This document shows, one piece after another, positions 1 to 11,188 of a DNA stretch of 64,000 nt. The stretch is from Leptobrachium leishanense (Eukaryota; Chordata; Amphibia; Anura; Megophryidae), in NCBI GenBank assembly GCA_009667805.1, contig CM019067.1:160785049-160849048 (forward strand), given 5' to 3'. How positions within the stretch are numbered: position 1 is the stretch's first letter; each line of letters opens with the position of its first letter. Under the pieces are notes generated by a model, which was not told the DNA's origin, did no database searches, and saw only the letters and a program-made list of their open reading frames with translations. The position numbers were made by a program, and so were the translations under genes.

Positions 1-1831
1 TTTTTAACGAACCATCCCCAGATCTTTGTCTTAATTCTATCCTGTAAGGTTTGCAAGGCAGATTCTTTGACATGGCTTGGTTTTTGTTTTGACATGCATT
101 TTGAGTTGGGAGACTATACATAGGCATGTGTGTACTTTTCTAAATCAAGTCCAATCCATTAAATTTATCACAAAGTGTAAAAGCTCAAAGTGTAAAAACA
201 TCTCAGATGAACAACAGGAGAAATAGGATGCATCTGAGTTAAATTCCATGCATCACGGTTAAGGGTTTGAATACATGTGAGATATTAAATTTTTTCATTT
301 TCTTAATTTTGTAATTTTGTCAAAAGTCTTGCTTGCTTTATCATTATGGGGTGCTGAGTGCACACTGATGTGGAAAAAAAATATTTGAAACAATTTTAGC
401 ATAAGACATATGTAAAATCTTTATATTTGTGCCAGAAGCTGGTGCCCGGGGTATGCCTGAAGGGAATGTCATTATAACAAGTAAGGAAATTCTGTGGAGG
501 CTGTGAAAAGAGGGAGAGAATGATCCTATTGAGGTGCTGCTGACGACGATCCCCATAAGGAGGTAGGAATTTAAAGTGGCAACAACCCCTCCCACAAATC
601 CAACAGCCTTACAATATTTTTTTGTGGGTGAAATAAATAAAAAAAATTAAAAAGAGTACATCAATATAGTACATCAATATTATTTTAGCTGCATAATATT
701 TTTCATTGTAAAATTTTTGTTCTTGATAAGCAAAAGAAAAGATCCTAAACAATATCAACTGCTATTTCTTCCTAGGCTGACCAGCAGTAACTCTCGACAG
801 AACACAATATAATATTACTTCTCAAACAGAGATGCCATCAATAATGTGACATTCGTATAATATATTTGAAAAATCAATGTTTCGCATGTCTCTATATTGC
901 AATATGTGCTTGTATAGTGAACCATCAGAAAAATCTAATCGGAACAAATGATAGAATTTTTTTTTCCCATAACATTTATTATATCCCATGGATACTGCAC
1001 CTTTTACTACTCAGAGTGCATAATCAGCAAAATATCTAGTAGAGAAGAAACATGGTAATTTTAGATCAATAATAATATGACCGTCATTGCTAGATCAGAA
1101 AAAAAAATACAGTTTTGCTTCAAGACATTCAACCACTCAACTACTAGAAGGGGAACAAAATATAAAACTGAAGTGTGGAAAAAAGCGGAAATAATAATGT
1201 ATCATAAGATTTTTAAGGGGAAATAATGCATTTATCTGCAGTGTAATATGCATAAGGGATAGTGCCATATTCCAAGTGAGCTGTTATAGTTAACCATTAT
1301 ACTTATCATCTCACTCAACACTAATGTCTCCAGTCATTATTATAGCTGAGCTGCAAACATTGCTTTGTGCTTGGCTGCAATGACTGTAAATCAAATCTGC
1401 AACCCAAAACAAGTGGTGAAGCAATCAGCGTATAATAAACCACCTTAGTAACTCCTCCACCGTCTCTTTGGACAACCCCAGATGCAGGCATGTACTGGCC
1501 ATAGTGACTACAGGGAGATTCCTGGTGGGCCAATAAGCTCAGTGGGCCAAAGCTAGTTCACTGCGCGGTTTGCACTGCCCTTAATGGGTGAGGTAAGAAC
1601 TTCCTCACTGTCTGTAAAACAGACACAGTCTGTCGCATTCCCATATTGGGGCCACCATGCTGGATAAACCTCACCTTAAGTCATGGTGCTCGCTCAAGCT
1701 GCTGCTGCGTTGCTTTACCCAGTCAATCTGCAGCAACTCCAGTATCTGTAGAGCGATTGGTTGGGTGATCCGGAATAATTTGTTTGAATGACTGTTGGCA
1801 CACTGATCAACTACTCAACACAATTCACTAT
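1..1831. other. AT-rich non-coding DNA
   Basis: No coding signal, recognised repeat or RNA gene is seen. Short open frames here lack any family motif. Confidence 0.6.
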
Positions 1832-1892
1832 CAGGTTTATTCACTAAAGGGTGAAGCCTGAAGAATTGGCAGGAGAAGAGAACAATGTAGAC

Positions 1893-2841
1893 AGATCTGA
1901 AATATTCCAATAGAATATTATTCGCCTTTCCTTGTCGCTTGTGAAATAGCCATGAAAGTATAGTCTTTATAGCAGAGGCTACCCCAAAAAAACAGGCAAC
2001 ACAGGTTTCAGGATTAGCAAAACAGGGTCTAGTTTGATATAGAGATGCAGCTTCTTTTATACACATAAATGATCATATAAACATATCGGGATTAACAAAA
2101 ACTATGGAAGGCGTTAGACATTTTGGCGCCAGGAAAATCCAGTATTCACATATACAGCAAAGGGGCACATTAAACGGGGGAATTCAGGGGCTTCCCAGGA
2201 AGCCCAGAGTCTCAAGCACAAGTAGTCTAAAAGTACCCCGATAGCACCAAAGGGTTGCCGATCACCACTGGGCACCAGTGGACACCAGGAGCTTGGACAG
2301 TGGCTGCTCCTTTGCCTCGCTGGCAAGGACAATCTGCCGGGGTGGTGAGGCTGAAAAGCAGGGGGGGCCCTGTACCCAACATCCGTAATTTGTTCCAGGA
2401 GTGCCCGAATCAGGGTCCCTTATTGCCAGGAAGAAGCACCCTGATCGGGCCAAGGGTTATGTCTCTAACAGGCTCACAGTTGCAGGGATTGTGGGGGGCC
2501 CCAAACTCAGGGTTGCCCAGGGAGACTTCCCTCAAGCTTCGAGGGGGTAGTAACTGATAGTGTTCCTTAGGCTGTCCCCAAAGAGCGCCCTGTTCCCATG
2601 AAGGGGAATGGAGCGGTTGGGCTTAGAAGTTTGTGAGTCTGAGTGACACTGGGGTCACTCCAAAAAGGGGAATCCCAGGGACAGCGGGATAGTCCTGGGG
2701 AGTCCAAATGAGGCAAACAAGTCTGGTGAATGAAGGAAACAACGGGGTAATAGTACAATCCAGGGGAAAACACACGGGGGGGATGTTTTATAAGGGGAGA
2801 AAAAGTTTTACATTTCTGATGGTTTCCAGGTCTGTGACACA
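1893..2841. mobile_element. Unclassified ~950-bp insert inside the MITE
   Basis: The MITE sequence stops after GAACAATGTAGAC and resumes at AGACCAAATAGCC, judged against the copy at 44656-44837. The 4-base AGAC on both sides could be a target duplication. The insert is more GC-rich than its surroundings, especially 2130-2790. It has open frames of up to 100 codons but no recognisable protein. A solo LTR is one option because near-complementary TGT and ACA ends can be drawn, but the host bases do not then line up cleanly. Confidence 0.4.
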
Positions 2842-2909
2842 GACCAAATAGCCGATTTGTAAAGTTAGATCAATGGGAAAATTATTTTGGTTTGGCTATT
2901 TTGACTTAC

Positions 2910-3202
2910 AGGGTTATTCAGAGAGAGGTGAACCTCAGGAGAATGACTGGAGAAGTGAACACTTCTCCTGAGTTTCCTGAGTCATTCTCCTGAGTTTCAC
3001 CTTTCTCTGAATAACCCTGTCAGGGTTATTCAGAGAGCGGTGAAGAGCAGGAGAATGACTGGAGAATGGAAAATTCTAGGTCAAAATAGCCAAACCAGAA
3101 AAATACTCCCATTTATCTCCCTTTCCAAATCAGCTACTTGTTCTATATTGTTCTCTTCTCCTACCAATTCTGCTGGTTTTCATCTTTCTCTGAATAACCC
3201 TG
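2910..3202. repeat. Two adjacent foldback elements with GGGTTATTCAGAGAG ends
   Basis: The first runs 2910-3019 and the second 3021-3202. Each begins AGGGTTATTCAGAGAG and ends with its complement CTCTGAATAACCCTG. The first is nearly a perfect hairpin around AGTGAACACTTCTCC. A longer element with the same ends is at 28856-29219. Confidence 0.65.
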
Positions 3203-3787
3203 TTAGTTTTTTCACTTCTGCCAATTCTTCACCTTTTAGTGAATATACCTGATAGTTATGGAGAAAAGGTGAGTTCAGGCAATAGATCTCCTGAATGAAA
3301 CACTTGGTGAGCAGTACAGTGGTAGCTGTATGATCTAAAACATCCTTCCATCAGTGGGGTATCATTCAGAAATTGACCCTATTTATAAGAGGCTCAATTT
3401 AAAATATATATTTTTAAGCATTTTCAGTAGATACATGTAAACAGTGTTTTACTTCACAAACATTGGGCTCTATTACATTCTCTGCGCAATTGCTTTTTTG
3501 GTGCACGAAAAGTAGCGTGATTGCGCGAAAATTAACGTGGTATTACAATCCGAGCGCATTTTTTCTTCCTTCAAGATTTTTCGTGCGCAAATCCGACGCG
3601 CATAGTCATTCGCAAATGAACGTTGCGTGCAGGAATCGGTGGGCAGACTGTTTTGTCACAGGATTTGTCACGGGATTCAGCCAACATCAATCACCCATCT
3701 ATACTATAAAAGGATAAGCTAAAAACTGTCCGTCGCCAAAAACCCTACTGCGCGCATGCGCGACGACATTTGAAAGCGGCCGTTAGA

Positions 3788-3868
3788 ACACACAGGTAGC
3801 TGCGCATGCCGGCCGCGTGAAAAAAAAAAAAAAAACGTCACGAGCCGCGCGCAGCTACCCGTGTGTGT
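3788..3868. repeat. Hairpin with poly-A loop
   Basis: Arms of about 33 bp (ACACACAGGTAGCTGCGC at 3788 and the matching GCGCAGCTACCCGTGTGTG ending near 3868) flank a run of A residues. This is the first of the stacked palindromes near the Helitron-like 5' end. Confidence 0.65.
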
Positions 3869-5080
3869 TTACACGGCCAGATGCCCCGATCCTCCAGCGG
3901 TGACCGTCCTCCGGCTGCCGGCGGGCCTCCAGGCTCAGACGAGCCCCCGGCTCGGTTTGGGCCTACAGGCCCAGCCGAGCCGGGGACTCGCCTAAGCCTA
4001 GAGGCCCGCCGAGCACCCAGCGGCAGCGGAGAAGGTCACCGCTGGAGGATCGGGGCCGAAGTTCCCAAACAAATACACCCAAAATCGGCCCTGAGCTCCA
4101 GCGGAGACCTCCTCCGGCTGCCGCTGGCTGCTCGGCGGCCCTCTAGGCTTAGGCGAGCCCCCGGCTCGGTTTGGGCCTACAGGCCCAGCCGAGCCGGGGA
4201 CTCGCCTAAGCCTAGAGGCCCGCCGAGCAGCCAGCAGCAGCCGGAGAAGGTCACCGCTGGAGGATCGGGGCCGAAGTTCCCAAACAAATACACCCCAAAA
4301 TCGGCCCTGAGCTCCAGCGGAGACCTCCTCCGGCTGCCGCTGGCTGCTCGGCGGCCCTCTAGGCTTAGGCGAGCCCCCGGCTCGGTTTGGGCCTACAGGC
4401 CCAGCCGAGCCGGGGACTCGCCTAAGCCTAGAGGCCCGCCGAGCAGCCAGCAGCAGCCGGAGAAGGTCACCGCTGGAGGATCGGGGCCGAAGTTCCCAAA
4501 CAAACACACCCCAAAATCGGCCCTGAGCTCCAGCGGAGACCTCCTCCGGCTGCCGCTGGCTGCTCGGCGCCCTCTAGGCTTAGGCGAGCCCCCGGCTCGG
4601 TTTGGGCCTACAGGCCCAGCTGAGCGGGGACTCGCCTAAGCCTAGAGGCCCGCCGAGCAGCCAGCGGCAGCCGGAGAAGGTCACCGCTGGAGGATCGGGG
4701 CCGAAGTTCCCAAACAAATACACCCAAAATCGGCCCTGAGCTCCAGCGGAGACCTCCTCCGGCTGCCGCTGGCTGCTCGGCGGGCCTCTAGGCTTAGGCG
4801 AGCCCCCGGCTCGGTTTGGGCCTACAGGCCCAGCCGAGCCGGGGACTCGCCTAAGCCTAGAGGCCCGCCGAGCAGCCAGCGGCAGCCGGAGAAGGTCACC
4901 GCTGGAGGATCGGGGCGAAGTTCCCAAAAAATACACCCCAAAATCGGCCCTGAGCTCCAGCGGAGACCTCCTCCAGCTGCCGCTGGCTGCTCGGCGGGCC
5001 TCTAGGCTTAGGCGAGCCCCCGGCTTGGCTTGGGCCTACAGGCCCAGCCGAGCCGGGGACTCGCCTAAGCGTAGACGGAG
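3864..5080. repeat. GC-rich 213-216-bp satellite, about 5.5 units
   Basis: The landmark AAAATCGGCCCTGAGCTCC recurs at 4081, 4297, 4513, 4726 and 4940, giving spacings of 216, 216, 213 and 214 bp. Each unit is self-complementary around the centre GGGCCTACAGGCCC: flanking blocks such as GGCTTAGGCGAGCCCCCGGC recur as their complement on the other side, with total arms near 80-90 bp. Open frames on both strands are by-products of the repeat. Confidence 0.9.
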
Positions 5081-5142
5081 ACGCGAGCGGCCTGCTCGGC
5101 CGGAGGAGGTCACCGCTGGAGCTCAGGGCCGATGTTGCCTAA

Positions 5143-5358
5143 CACATACTCACCGACATCGGCCCTTAGCTCCTCCAGCGATGGCGGTCCGCTTGCAGCA
5201 TCCTCTCTCCGTTGCTCGCCAGGATGACGTCACGAAAGCCTTTGACCCCGGGGGTCAAAGGCTTTCGTGACGTCATCCTGGCGAGCAACGGAGAGAGGAT
5301 GCTGCAAGCGGGACCGCCATCGCTGGAGGAGCTAAGGGCCGATGTCGGTGAGTATGTG
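5143..5358. repeat. Near-perfect 216-bp palindrome with TGACGTCA in both arms
   Basis: The arms run from CACATACTCACCGACATCGG to its complement CCGATGTCGGTGAGTATGTG around a centre of C and G runs near 5250. TGACGTCA, the consensus cAMP-response element, is at 5225-5232 and 5268-5275. Very few arm mismatches are visible by eye. Confidence 0.9.
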
Positions 5359-5420
5359 TGGAACCGGTGGAGGACTCGAGGCCGATGTAGGTGAGTATGT
5401 GCTCTACACACACACACACA

Positions 5421-5820
5421 CACCCTGCTTGCTCGGCCGGTATCCAAGCTTAGGCGAGCCCCCGGCTTGGCTTGGGCCTAGAGGCCCTGCCGAGCCGGGG
5501 ACTCGCCTGAGCATGGAGGCCGGTCGAGTTGCATGCTCGGGCGTCCTCCAGGCTCAGGCGAGTCCCCGGCTCGGCTGGGCCTCTAGGCCCACGCCAAGCC
5601 GGGGCTCGCCTAAGCTTGGTCGGCATCCAGGCTCAGGCGAGCCCCCGGCTTGGCTTGGGCCTAGAGGCCCAGCCGAGCCAGGGACTCACCTGAGCCTGGA
5701 GGACGGCCGAGCATGCAACTCAACCGGCCTCCATGCTCAGGCGAGTCCCCGGCTCTGCTGGGCCTCTAGGCCCAAGCCGGGGCTCGCCTAAGCTTGGATA
5801 CCGGCCGAGTAAGCAGGGTG
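5421..5820. repeat. 400-bp palindrome with smaller internal palindromes
   Basis: CACCCTGCTTGCTCGGCCGG at 5421 is mirrored by the complement ending AAGCAGGGTG at 5820. Inside, blocks resembling the arms of the 216-bp satellite (GGCTCAGGCGAG, CTAGAGGCCCAGCC) repeat in both orientations. A short CA microsatellite (5405-5422) borders it on the left. Confidence 0.75.
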
Positions 5821-6050
5821 GGTGTGGAGAGCACATACTCACCTACATTAGCCCTGAGCTCCAGCGGTGACTGTCCTCCGGCTGTCGCAGGCTGCTCGCC
5901 GGCCTCCAGGCTCAGGCGAGCCCCCGGCTTGGCTTGGGCCTACAGGCCCAGCCGAGCCGGGGGCTCGCCTAAGCCTGGAGGCCGGCGCCGAGCAGCCTAC
6001 GACAGCCACCGCTGAGGCTCCGGGCCAATGTAGGGGGATGTTGCCTACAC

Positions 6051-6268
6051 ATACTCACCTACATCGGCCCTTAGCTCCTCCAGCGATGGCGGTCCCGCTT
6101 CCAGCGTCCTCTCTCGCTCCGTTGTTCGCCGGAATGACGTCACGAAAGCCTTTGACCCCGGGGGTCAAAGGCTTTCGTGACGTCATCCCGGCGACCAACG
6201 GAGCGAGAGCGGACGCTGGAAGCGGGACGCGGGACCGCCATCGCTGGAGGGCCGATGTAGGTGAGTAT
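6051..6268. repeat. Second TGACGTCA palindrome
   Basis: The arms run from ATACTCACCTACATCGGCCC to GGGCCGATGTAGGTGAGTAT around the same centre as the palindrome at 5143-5358. TGACGTCA sits at 6135-6142 and 6178-6185. The right arm carries a small extra GACGCGG block. The minisatellite starts immediately after the right arm. Confidence 0.9.
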
Positions 6269-6450
6269 ATCCACGAGCGGGGGGGCCATATCCACGAGCG
6301 GGGGGCCATATCCACGAGCGGGGGGGCCATATCCACGAGCGGGGGGGCCATATCCACGAGCGGGGGGGCCATATCCACGAGCGGGGGGCCATATCCACGA
6401 GCGGGGGGCCATATCACGAGCGGGGGGGCCATATCCACGAGCGGGGGGGG
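6267..6450. repeat. ~20-21-bp minisatellite, about 9 units
   Basis: The unit is ATATCCACGAGCGGGGGGCC with variable G-run length. It joins directly to the 19-bp array that follows, which shares ATATCCACGAG, so one probably arose from the other. Confidence 0.9.
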
Positions 6451-8236
6451 GCGATATCCACGTGCTGGGGCAGTATCCACGTGCTGGGCAGTATCCACGA
6501 GCTGGGGCAGTATCCACGTGCTGGGGCAGTATCCACGTGCTGGGGCAGTATCAATCCACGTGCGGGCAATATCCATGTGCTGGGCAGTATCCACGTGCTG
6601 GGGCAGTATCCACGTGCTGGGGCAATATCCACGTGCTGGGGCAGTATCCACGTGCTGGGGCAGTCCACACGTGCTGGGGCAGTATCCACGTGCTGGGCAA
6701 TATCCACGTGCTGGGCAATATCCACGTGCTGGGGCAGTATCCACGTGCTGGGGCAATATCCAGGAGCTGGGGCAGTATCCACGAGCTGGGGCAATATCCA
6801 CGTGCTGGGGCAGTATCCATCCACGTGCTGGGGCAATATCCACGTGCTAGGGCAGTATCCACGAGCTGGGGCAGTATCCACGAGCTGGGGCAATATCCAC
6901 GTGCTGGGGCAATATCCACGTGCTAGGGCAGTATCCACGAGCTGGGGCAGTATCCACGTGCTGGGGCAATATCCACGTGCTGGGGCAATATCCACATGCT
7001 GGGCAGTATCCACGTGCTGGGGCAGCATCCACGAGCTGGGGCAGTATCCACGTGCTGGGGCAATATCCACGTGCTTGGGCAGTATCCACGTGCTTGGGCA
7101 GTGTCCACGAGCTTGGGCAGTATCCACGAGCTGGGGCAGTATCCACGTGCTGGGGCAGTATCCACGTGCTGGGGCAGTATCCATCCATGTGCTGGGCAGT
7201 ATCCACGTGCTGGGGCAGTATCCACGTGCTGGGGCAGTATCAATCCACGTGCTGGGGCAATATCCATGTGCTGGGCAGTATCCACGTGCTGGGGCAGTAT
7301 CCACGAGCTGGGGCAATATCCACGTGCTGGGGCAGTATCCATCCATGTGCTGGGGCAATATCCACGTGCTAGGGCAGTATCCACGAGCTGGGGCAGTATC
7401 CACGAGCTGGGGCAATATCACGTGCTGGGGCAATATCCACGTGCTAGGGCAGTATCCACGAGCTGGGGCAGTATCCACGTGCTGGGGCAATATCCACGTG
7501 CTGGGGCAATATCCACGTGCTGGGGCAGTATCCACGTGCTGGGGCAGTATCCACGAGCTGGGGCAGTATCCACGTGCTGGGGCAATATCCACGTGCTTGG
7601 GCAGTATCCACGTGCTTGGGCAGTGTCCACGAGCTTGGGCAGTATCCACGAGCTGGGGCAGTATCCACGTGCTGGGGCAGTATCCACGTGCTGGGGCAGT
7701 ATCCACGTGCTGGGGCAGTATCCATCCACGTGCTGGGGCAGTATCCACGTGCTGGGGCAGTATCCACGTGCTGGGGCAGTATCAATCCACGTGCTGGGGC
7801 AATATCCATGTGCTGGGCAGTATCCACGTGCTGGGGCAGTATCCACGAGCTGGGGCAATATCCACGTGCTGGGGCAGTATCCACGTGCTGGGGCAATATC
7901 CACGTGCTGGGGCAATATCCACGTGCTGGGGCAGTATCCACGAGCTGGGGCAATATCCAGGAGCTGGGGCAGTATCCACGAGCTGGGGCAATATCCACGT
8001 GCTGGGGCAGTATCCAACCACGTGCTGGGGCAATATCCACGTGCTAGGGCAGTATCCACGAGCTGGGGCAGTATCCACGTGCTGGGGCAGTATCCACGTT
8101 CTGGGGCAGTATCCACGTGCTGGGGCAGTATCCACGTGCTGGGGCAATATCCACGAGCTGTGTGCTGGGGCAATATCCACGAGCTGGGGCAGTATCCACG
8201 AGCTGGGGCAGTATACATGAGCAGGGGCAGTATATC
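6451..8236. repeat. 19-bp E-box minisatellite, about 90 units
   Basis: The consensus unit is ATCCACGTGCTGGGGCAGT, with CACGAG, GCAAT, GCTTGGG and TCCATCCA variants. More than half of the units keep the palindromic CACGTG E-box. Higher-order structure is visible: a rare GCTTGGG triplet block at 7071 returns at 7593, 522 bp later, and the ATCAATCCACGTG variant near 7230 returns near 7781. Because 19 is not a multiple of three and stops are rare, very long but meaningless open frames occur in many frames. Confidence 0.95.
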
Positions 8237-8695
8237 CACAATAGACTGCCCTCTGGGCAGGCTTTACAACTAGTTTCCAATAAAATATTTGCAAACTAAA
8301 AAAAAAGAATTAACAACCACCAGCCAAAAAAAGAAAAAATTAACAATGACACAATTTATAAATTTTAATGTTTGGGTATGTGTAGATTGTGTAACTGTAC
8401 TGTGCTGTATTTTTTTTCGTGCTGGTCTATTTCGTTTCGCCTAGAACGATCACATTTACAGTTACCACCTGCTTTTCAAAGACGTTACGAAAATGAGCGC
8501 AAATGTTCGTTGCGTGAAGATTGTAGTACCAGCGCACAAACGCATTTGTGCTGACAATGTTAAGTATAGGATGCTCGCAGGAAAATTTGTTTGTGCAGGG
8601 TCAATCGCGGTAGACGATTCCGCGCATCGTTTGCGCAAACGTCGTAATACGGAGTTCTACGCAAATGGTTTTGCACTCGCGCAGATGTGATAGGA

Positions 8696-9501
8696 TGTAA
8701 GTGATAAGAATGTAATAGAATTTAATGTTATATAATCTATTTCTAGATTTTATGCCAAGAAGAATATCTAATTGATTGGAAATGAAGCCCACGTAATGTT
8801 AAGTGAAAACAGAACCTGTCATCTGAGGGGTTTTTAGAAGCCCCTTTAAAAGCTATAACACTTCTTCCTATTCTTCCAATGTTGTGGCAACTTTGTTACT
8901 TTACAATTAATCCACAGAGCGTGCAGCAAATCTTGTGTAGATCTGTGAAATGCACTGAATTTTAGCTAAATTGCAACTTAAAATAGAGTAATTTCTTTAA
9001 ATGGTATTAAACTTTATAATTATCATCCTTACATACTTTTACATTTTGTGCATATAACTATTATTTCGCCTTATTCAAAGCCATTCTTAGAAATCTTTCT
9101 CAATATGTTACTTTTATTGATTTGTCACATACTCTGCACATAGTAATTGAAATACTTGTACAATGGTTATTTTCCCAAGTGTTTATTTTTTTTGCAATTT
9201 TGTTTCCTATTATGCAGTTAATAACATTGCTCTACAATTAACATATACTTATTTTGACTATTTCCCGCTACCTATCACCACCTAGTGTCTGTTTTTAGTA
9301 CCAATTTTCATCAAATCTTTTCTTCATTTACTTATTTTGCATTTTGTTGCCACATTACTCCTTTGCAATAGATTTTTTCAATAATTTCCTGTTAAATAAC
9401 TGAATGTCACACCTGCCACTCACTGTGGTTGGCAAAAAGGTCAGAGTGTTAAGGAGAGAGCACCTTGCAAGCACTTCTGCTAGTAGCAGTCCTCTCATTT
9501 A
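8696..9501. other. AT-rich non-coding DNA
   Basis: Nothing recognisable is seen. Confidence 0.6.
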
Positions 9502-9950
9502 GGCTGGGGTCAGACGAACGCAGTGTTAACGTCCGTGTTGCCGCACATAAGTACGTCCGTGATAGCATACAATTGTGTTAAATGGAGCCCCACACACGAA
9601 GTACGTCCGCACAGAAGTGCGTAGGCTGACGGACGCTGCAAACGGACGCAGGTTAGGCAAGAACGTAATACTGCTAGAACGGACGTGCAGAGTGCGCCAC
9701 GTCCACAACGTCCGCATAGCTTTGTGTGTGAGTGATGGAACGTGGTCAGACGGACTGCATTTATACGTCCAGCATTTTTGACGGACAGAATGTTTTTTCA
9801 TTTTCTATTTATTTTCCCTGCTACATCAGTCAAGAAATCCGTCAGTGAAAAAAACGGACTGTGTGGCCACTACCTTGTTGTCAGTCAGTAAGTACGTCCG
9901 TACTGCACGGACGCACAGTCCGTACAAAATGCGCTCATCTGACCCTAGCC
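9502..9950. mobile_element. Harbinger-like MITE, copy 1 (449 bp)
   Basis: The ends are GGCTGGGGTCAGACGAACGC and the complement of TCATCTGACCCTAGCC, flanked by TTA on both sides. A 3-bp TTA duplication suits PIF/Harbinger. The interior is dense in ACGTCCG words in both orientations. A second copy is at 33263-33716. Confidence 0.75.
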
Positions 9951-10163
9951 TTACTACAAACCCATTGTGACCACAAAGGTCAATTCACAAATCTTGATTG
10001 TGATTGCAGTGTTGCAGTGTCTGGATCTGGAAACCTGTTAGTATATATGTGTGTATATATATTAGACGTGTGCAATTTGTTTTGTAATGAATCGCAGATC
10101 GCCCAAAATAATAAACAGGTCCTTTAACAAATACAAAGGTCTGTTAAAAAATAATAAAATACA

Positions 10164-10899
10164 GGCCAAATTACAATGTTCGCGCAAACGTTTGCGCCAG
10201 CGCAAAAAAACATTAACGCAAGGGGTAAAACCCTTTGCGCTGAACGTCGTATTACAATGTCAACGCAAGAAATGCACGTAATCATCTACCGCGGGTGAAC
10301 CTGTGCGAACCCTGCGCGAGCGTACTTTACTGCGCGTGTCCTAAACTTAACATTTTGAGCGCAAGCGCGAATGTGCGCTGTTACGCGGATGCTATTACAA
10401 TCTATGCGCTGGAATTAACGCAAAGCTGTTGCGCATAATTTTAGCAACTCCTAAAAGCTGGTGTTAATGGTAAATCTGAACAACCTGGCCGAACCCAAAT
10501 AAACCAGCCCAAAAAATAAAGAAATGCAGCAAAGTATAGTTACACATTCTACACATACCAAACCAATAAAATGGAGAAGTTGGGTGTGCATTTATTATTG
10601 CTGCAGCATATATGCTCAGATTGACTTTGACAGGTGCAAAAACTTAACGTGAGATAATTGTGGTTCTTAATTCTGATTGGCTGAATCGCATGAAAAAAAA
10701 GTCGGCACACTGATTTCTGCACGCAACATAACTGTGCAGCATTTGTGCGTGACTGTTTAACGCGCGTTATTGCTCGATGGAGGAAAAAATGTGCGAGGAT
10801 TGTAATTCCAGCGTTGATTTACGCGCATCAATGTTTAACGCTTGGCGCACAAATTCACGGGTTGCGTGTGCGTTTTTGCGTGAAGAATGTAATTTGGCC
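10164..10899. mobile_element. TIR element with GGCCAAATTACA ends
   Basis: GGCCAAATTACAATGTTCGC at the left is matched by GAAGAATGTAATTTGGCC at the right, and ATACA lies outside both ends as a likely 5-bp target duplication. The interior is rich in GCGC and TAACG words and contains extra ATTACAAT stretches, so it may be composite. No transposase is seen. Confidence 0.6.
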
Positions 10900-11188
10900 A
10901 TACATCTTACATCTTGGCCCTACATCAATAGTTAAAAAGTCTTATAAAAAAAATACAAAATGGTCTTTTTAAAAATATAAAGCTTTTGTAAAAATATAAA
11001 TAAATGGCTGTTAAAATGGTCTTTACTTTTGTTACGTAGTGTCCAATGTGTGCTATACCATGCCTGTTTATTTTGTGACACAGTGATTAGCAGAATGAGA
11101 ACACGTTTCTTTTTTTAAAACAATATATTAAAATATATATCACATTGTAAACATAAAAATGTAATAATTGTGTTAAAATAAATATTAA

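Larger units (their letters stand above)
1832..3253. repeat. Nested foldback MITE cluster with outer TIRs
   Basis: The outer ends are inverted copies: about 1832-1865 reads TATCAGGTTTATTCACTAAA and about 3220-3253 is its near-complement. The interior after each end (GGAGAAGAGAACAATGTAG on the left, its complement near 3150) also folds back. A related complete 182-bp copy lies at 44656-44837, which allowed the split halves to be recognised. Two smaller foldback elements and a roughly 950-bp insert interrupt it. The superfamily is not determined. Confidence 0.6.
3698..8273 (+). mobile_element. Non-autonomous Helitron-like element loaded with palindromes and minisatellites
   Basis: The 5' end is TCTATACTATAAAAGG preceded by A. 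The 3' end has a perfect 6-bp hairpin (CTGCCC-TCT-GGGCAG, 8246-8260), then nine bases, then CTAG (8270-8273) followed by T. A 5' TC, a 3' hairpin close to CTAG and insertion between A and T without duplication are the known Helitron signature, and AT-rich starts of this kind are known from animal Helitrons. The 4.6-kb interior has no Rep/helicase gene; it consists almost wholly of a satellite, palindromes and minisatellites. The classification is from termini only. Confidence 0.65.
3463..8695. mobile_element. TIR element split by the Helitron-like insertion
   Basis: The left end near 3463 (GGGCTCTATTACATTCTCTG, then CGCAATTGC) is an imperfect inverted match to the right end near 8660-8695 (TTTTGCACTCGCGCAGATG, then TGATAG). 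Both halves are rich in GCGC and TAACG words, like the elements at 10164-10899, 49258 and 56732. The left half ends at 3697 and the right half restarts at 8274, exactly at the inferred Helitron ends. Target duplications are not clear. Halves from two separate copies remain possible. Confidence 0.45.

Noticed and set aside
2255..2557. 100-codon open frame as a gene
   Set aside because: No recognisable motif, overlapping open frames on the other strand, and it lies in an insertion within a MITE.
3863..5000. Proline/arginine-rich open frames on both strands
   Set aside because: They translate the 216-bp satellite; the same peptide recurs with each unit on both strands.
6451..8236. CRISPR-like regular repeats
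   Set aside because: Units touch each other with no unique spacers, and the DNA is eukaryotic.
6414..8294. Very long open frames (up to 579 codons) on both strands
   Set aside because: They only translate the 19-bp repeat, which lacks stops in most frames. No start context or domain.
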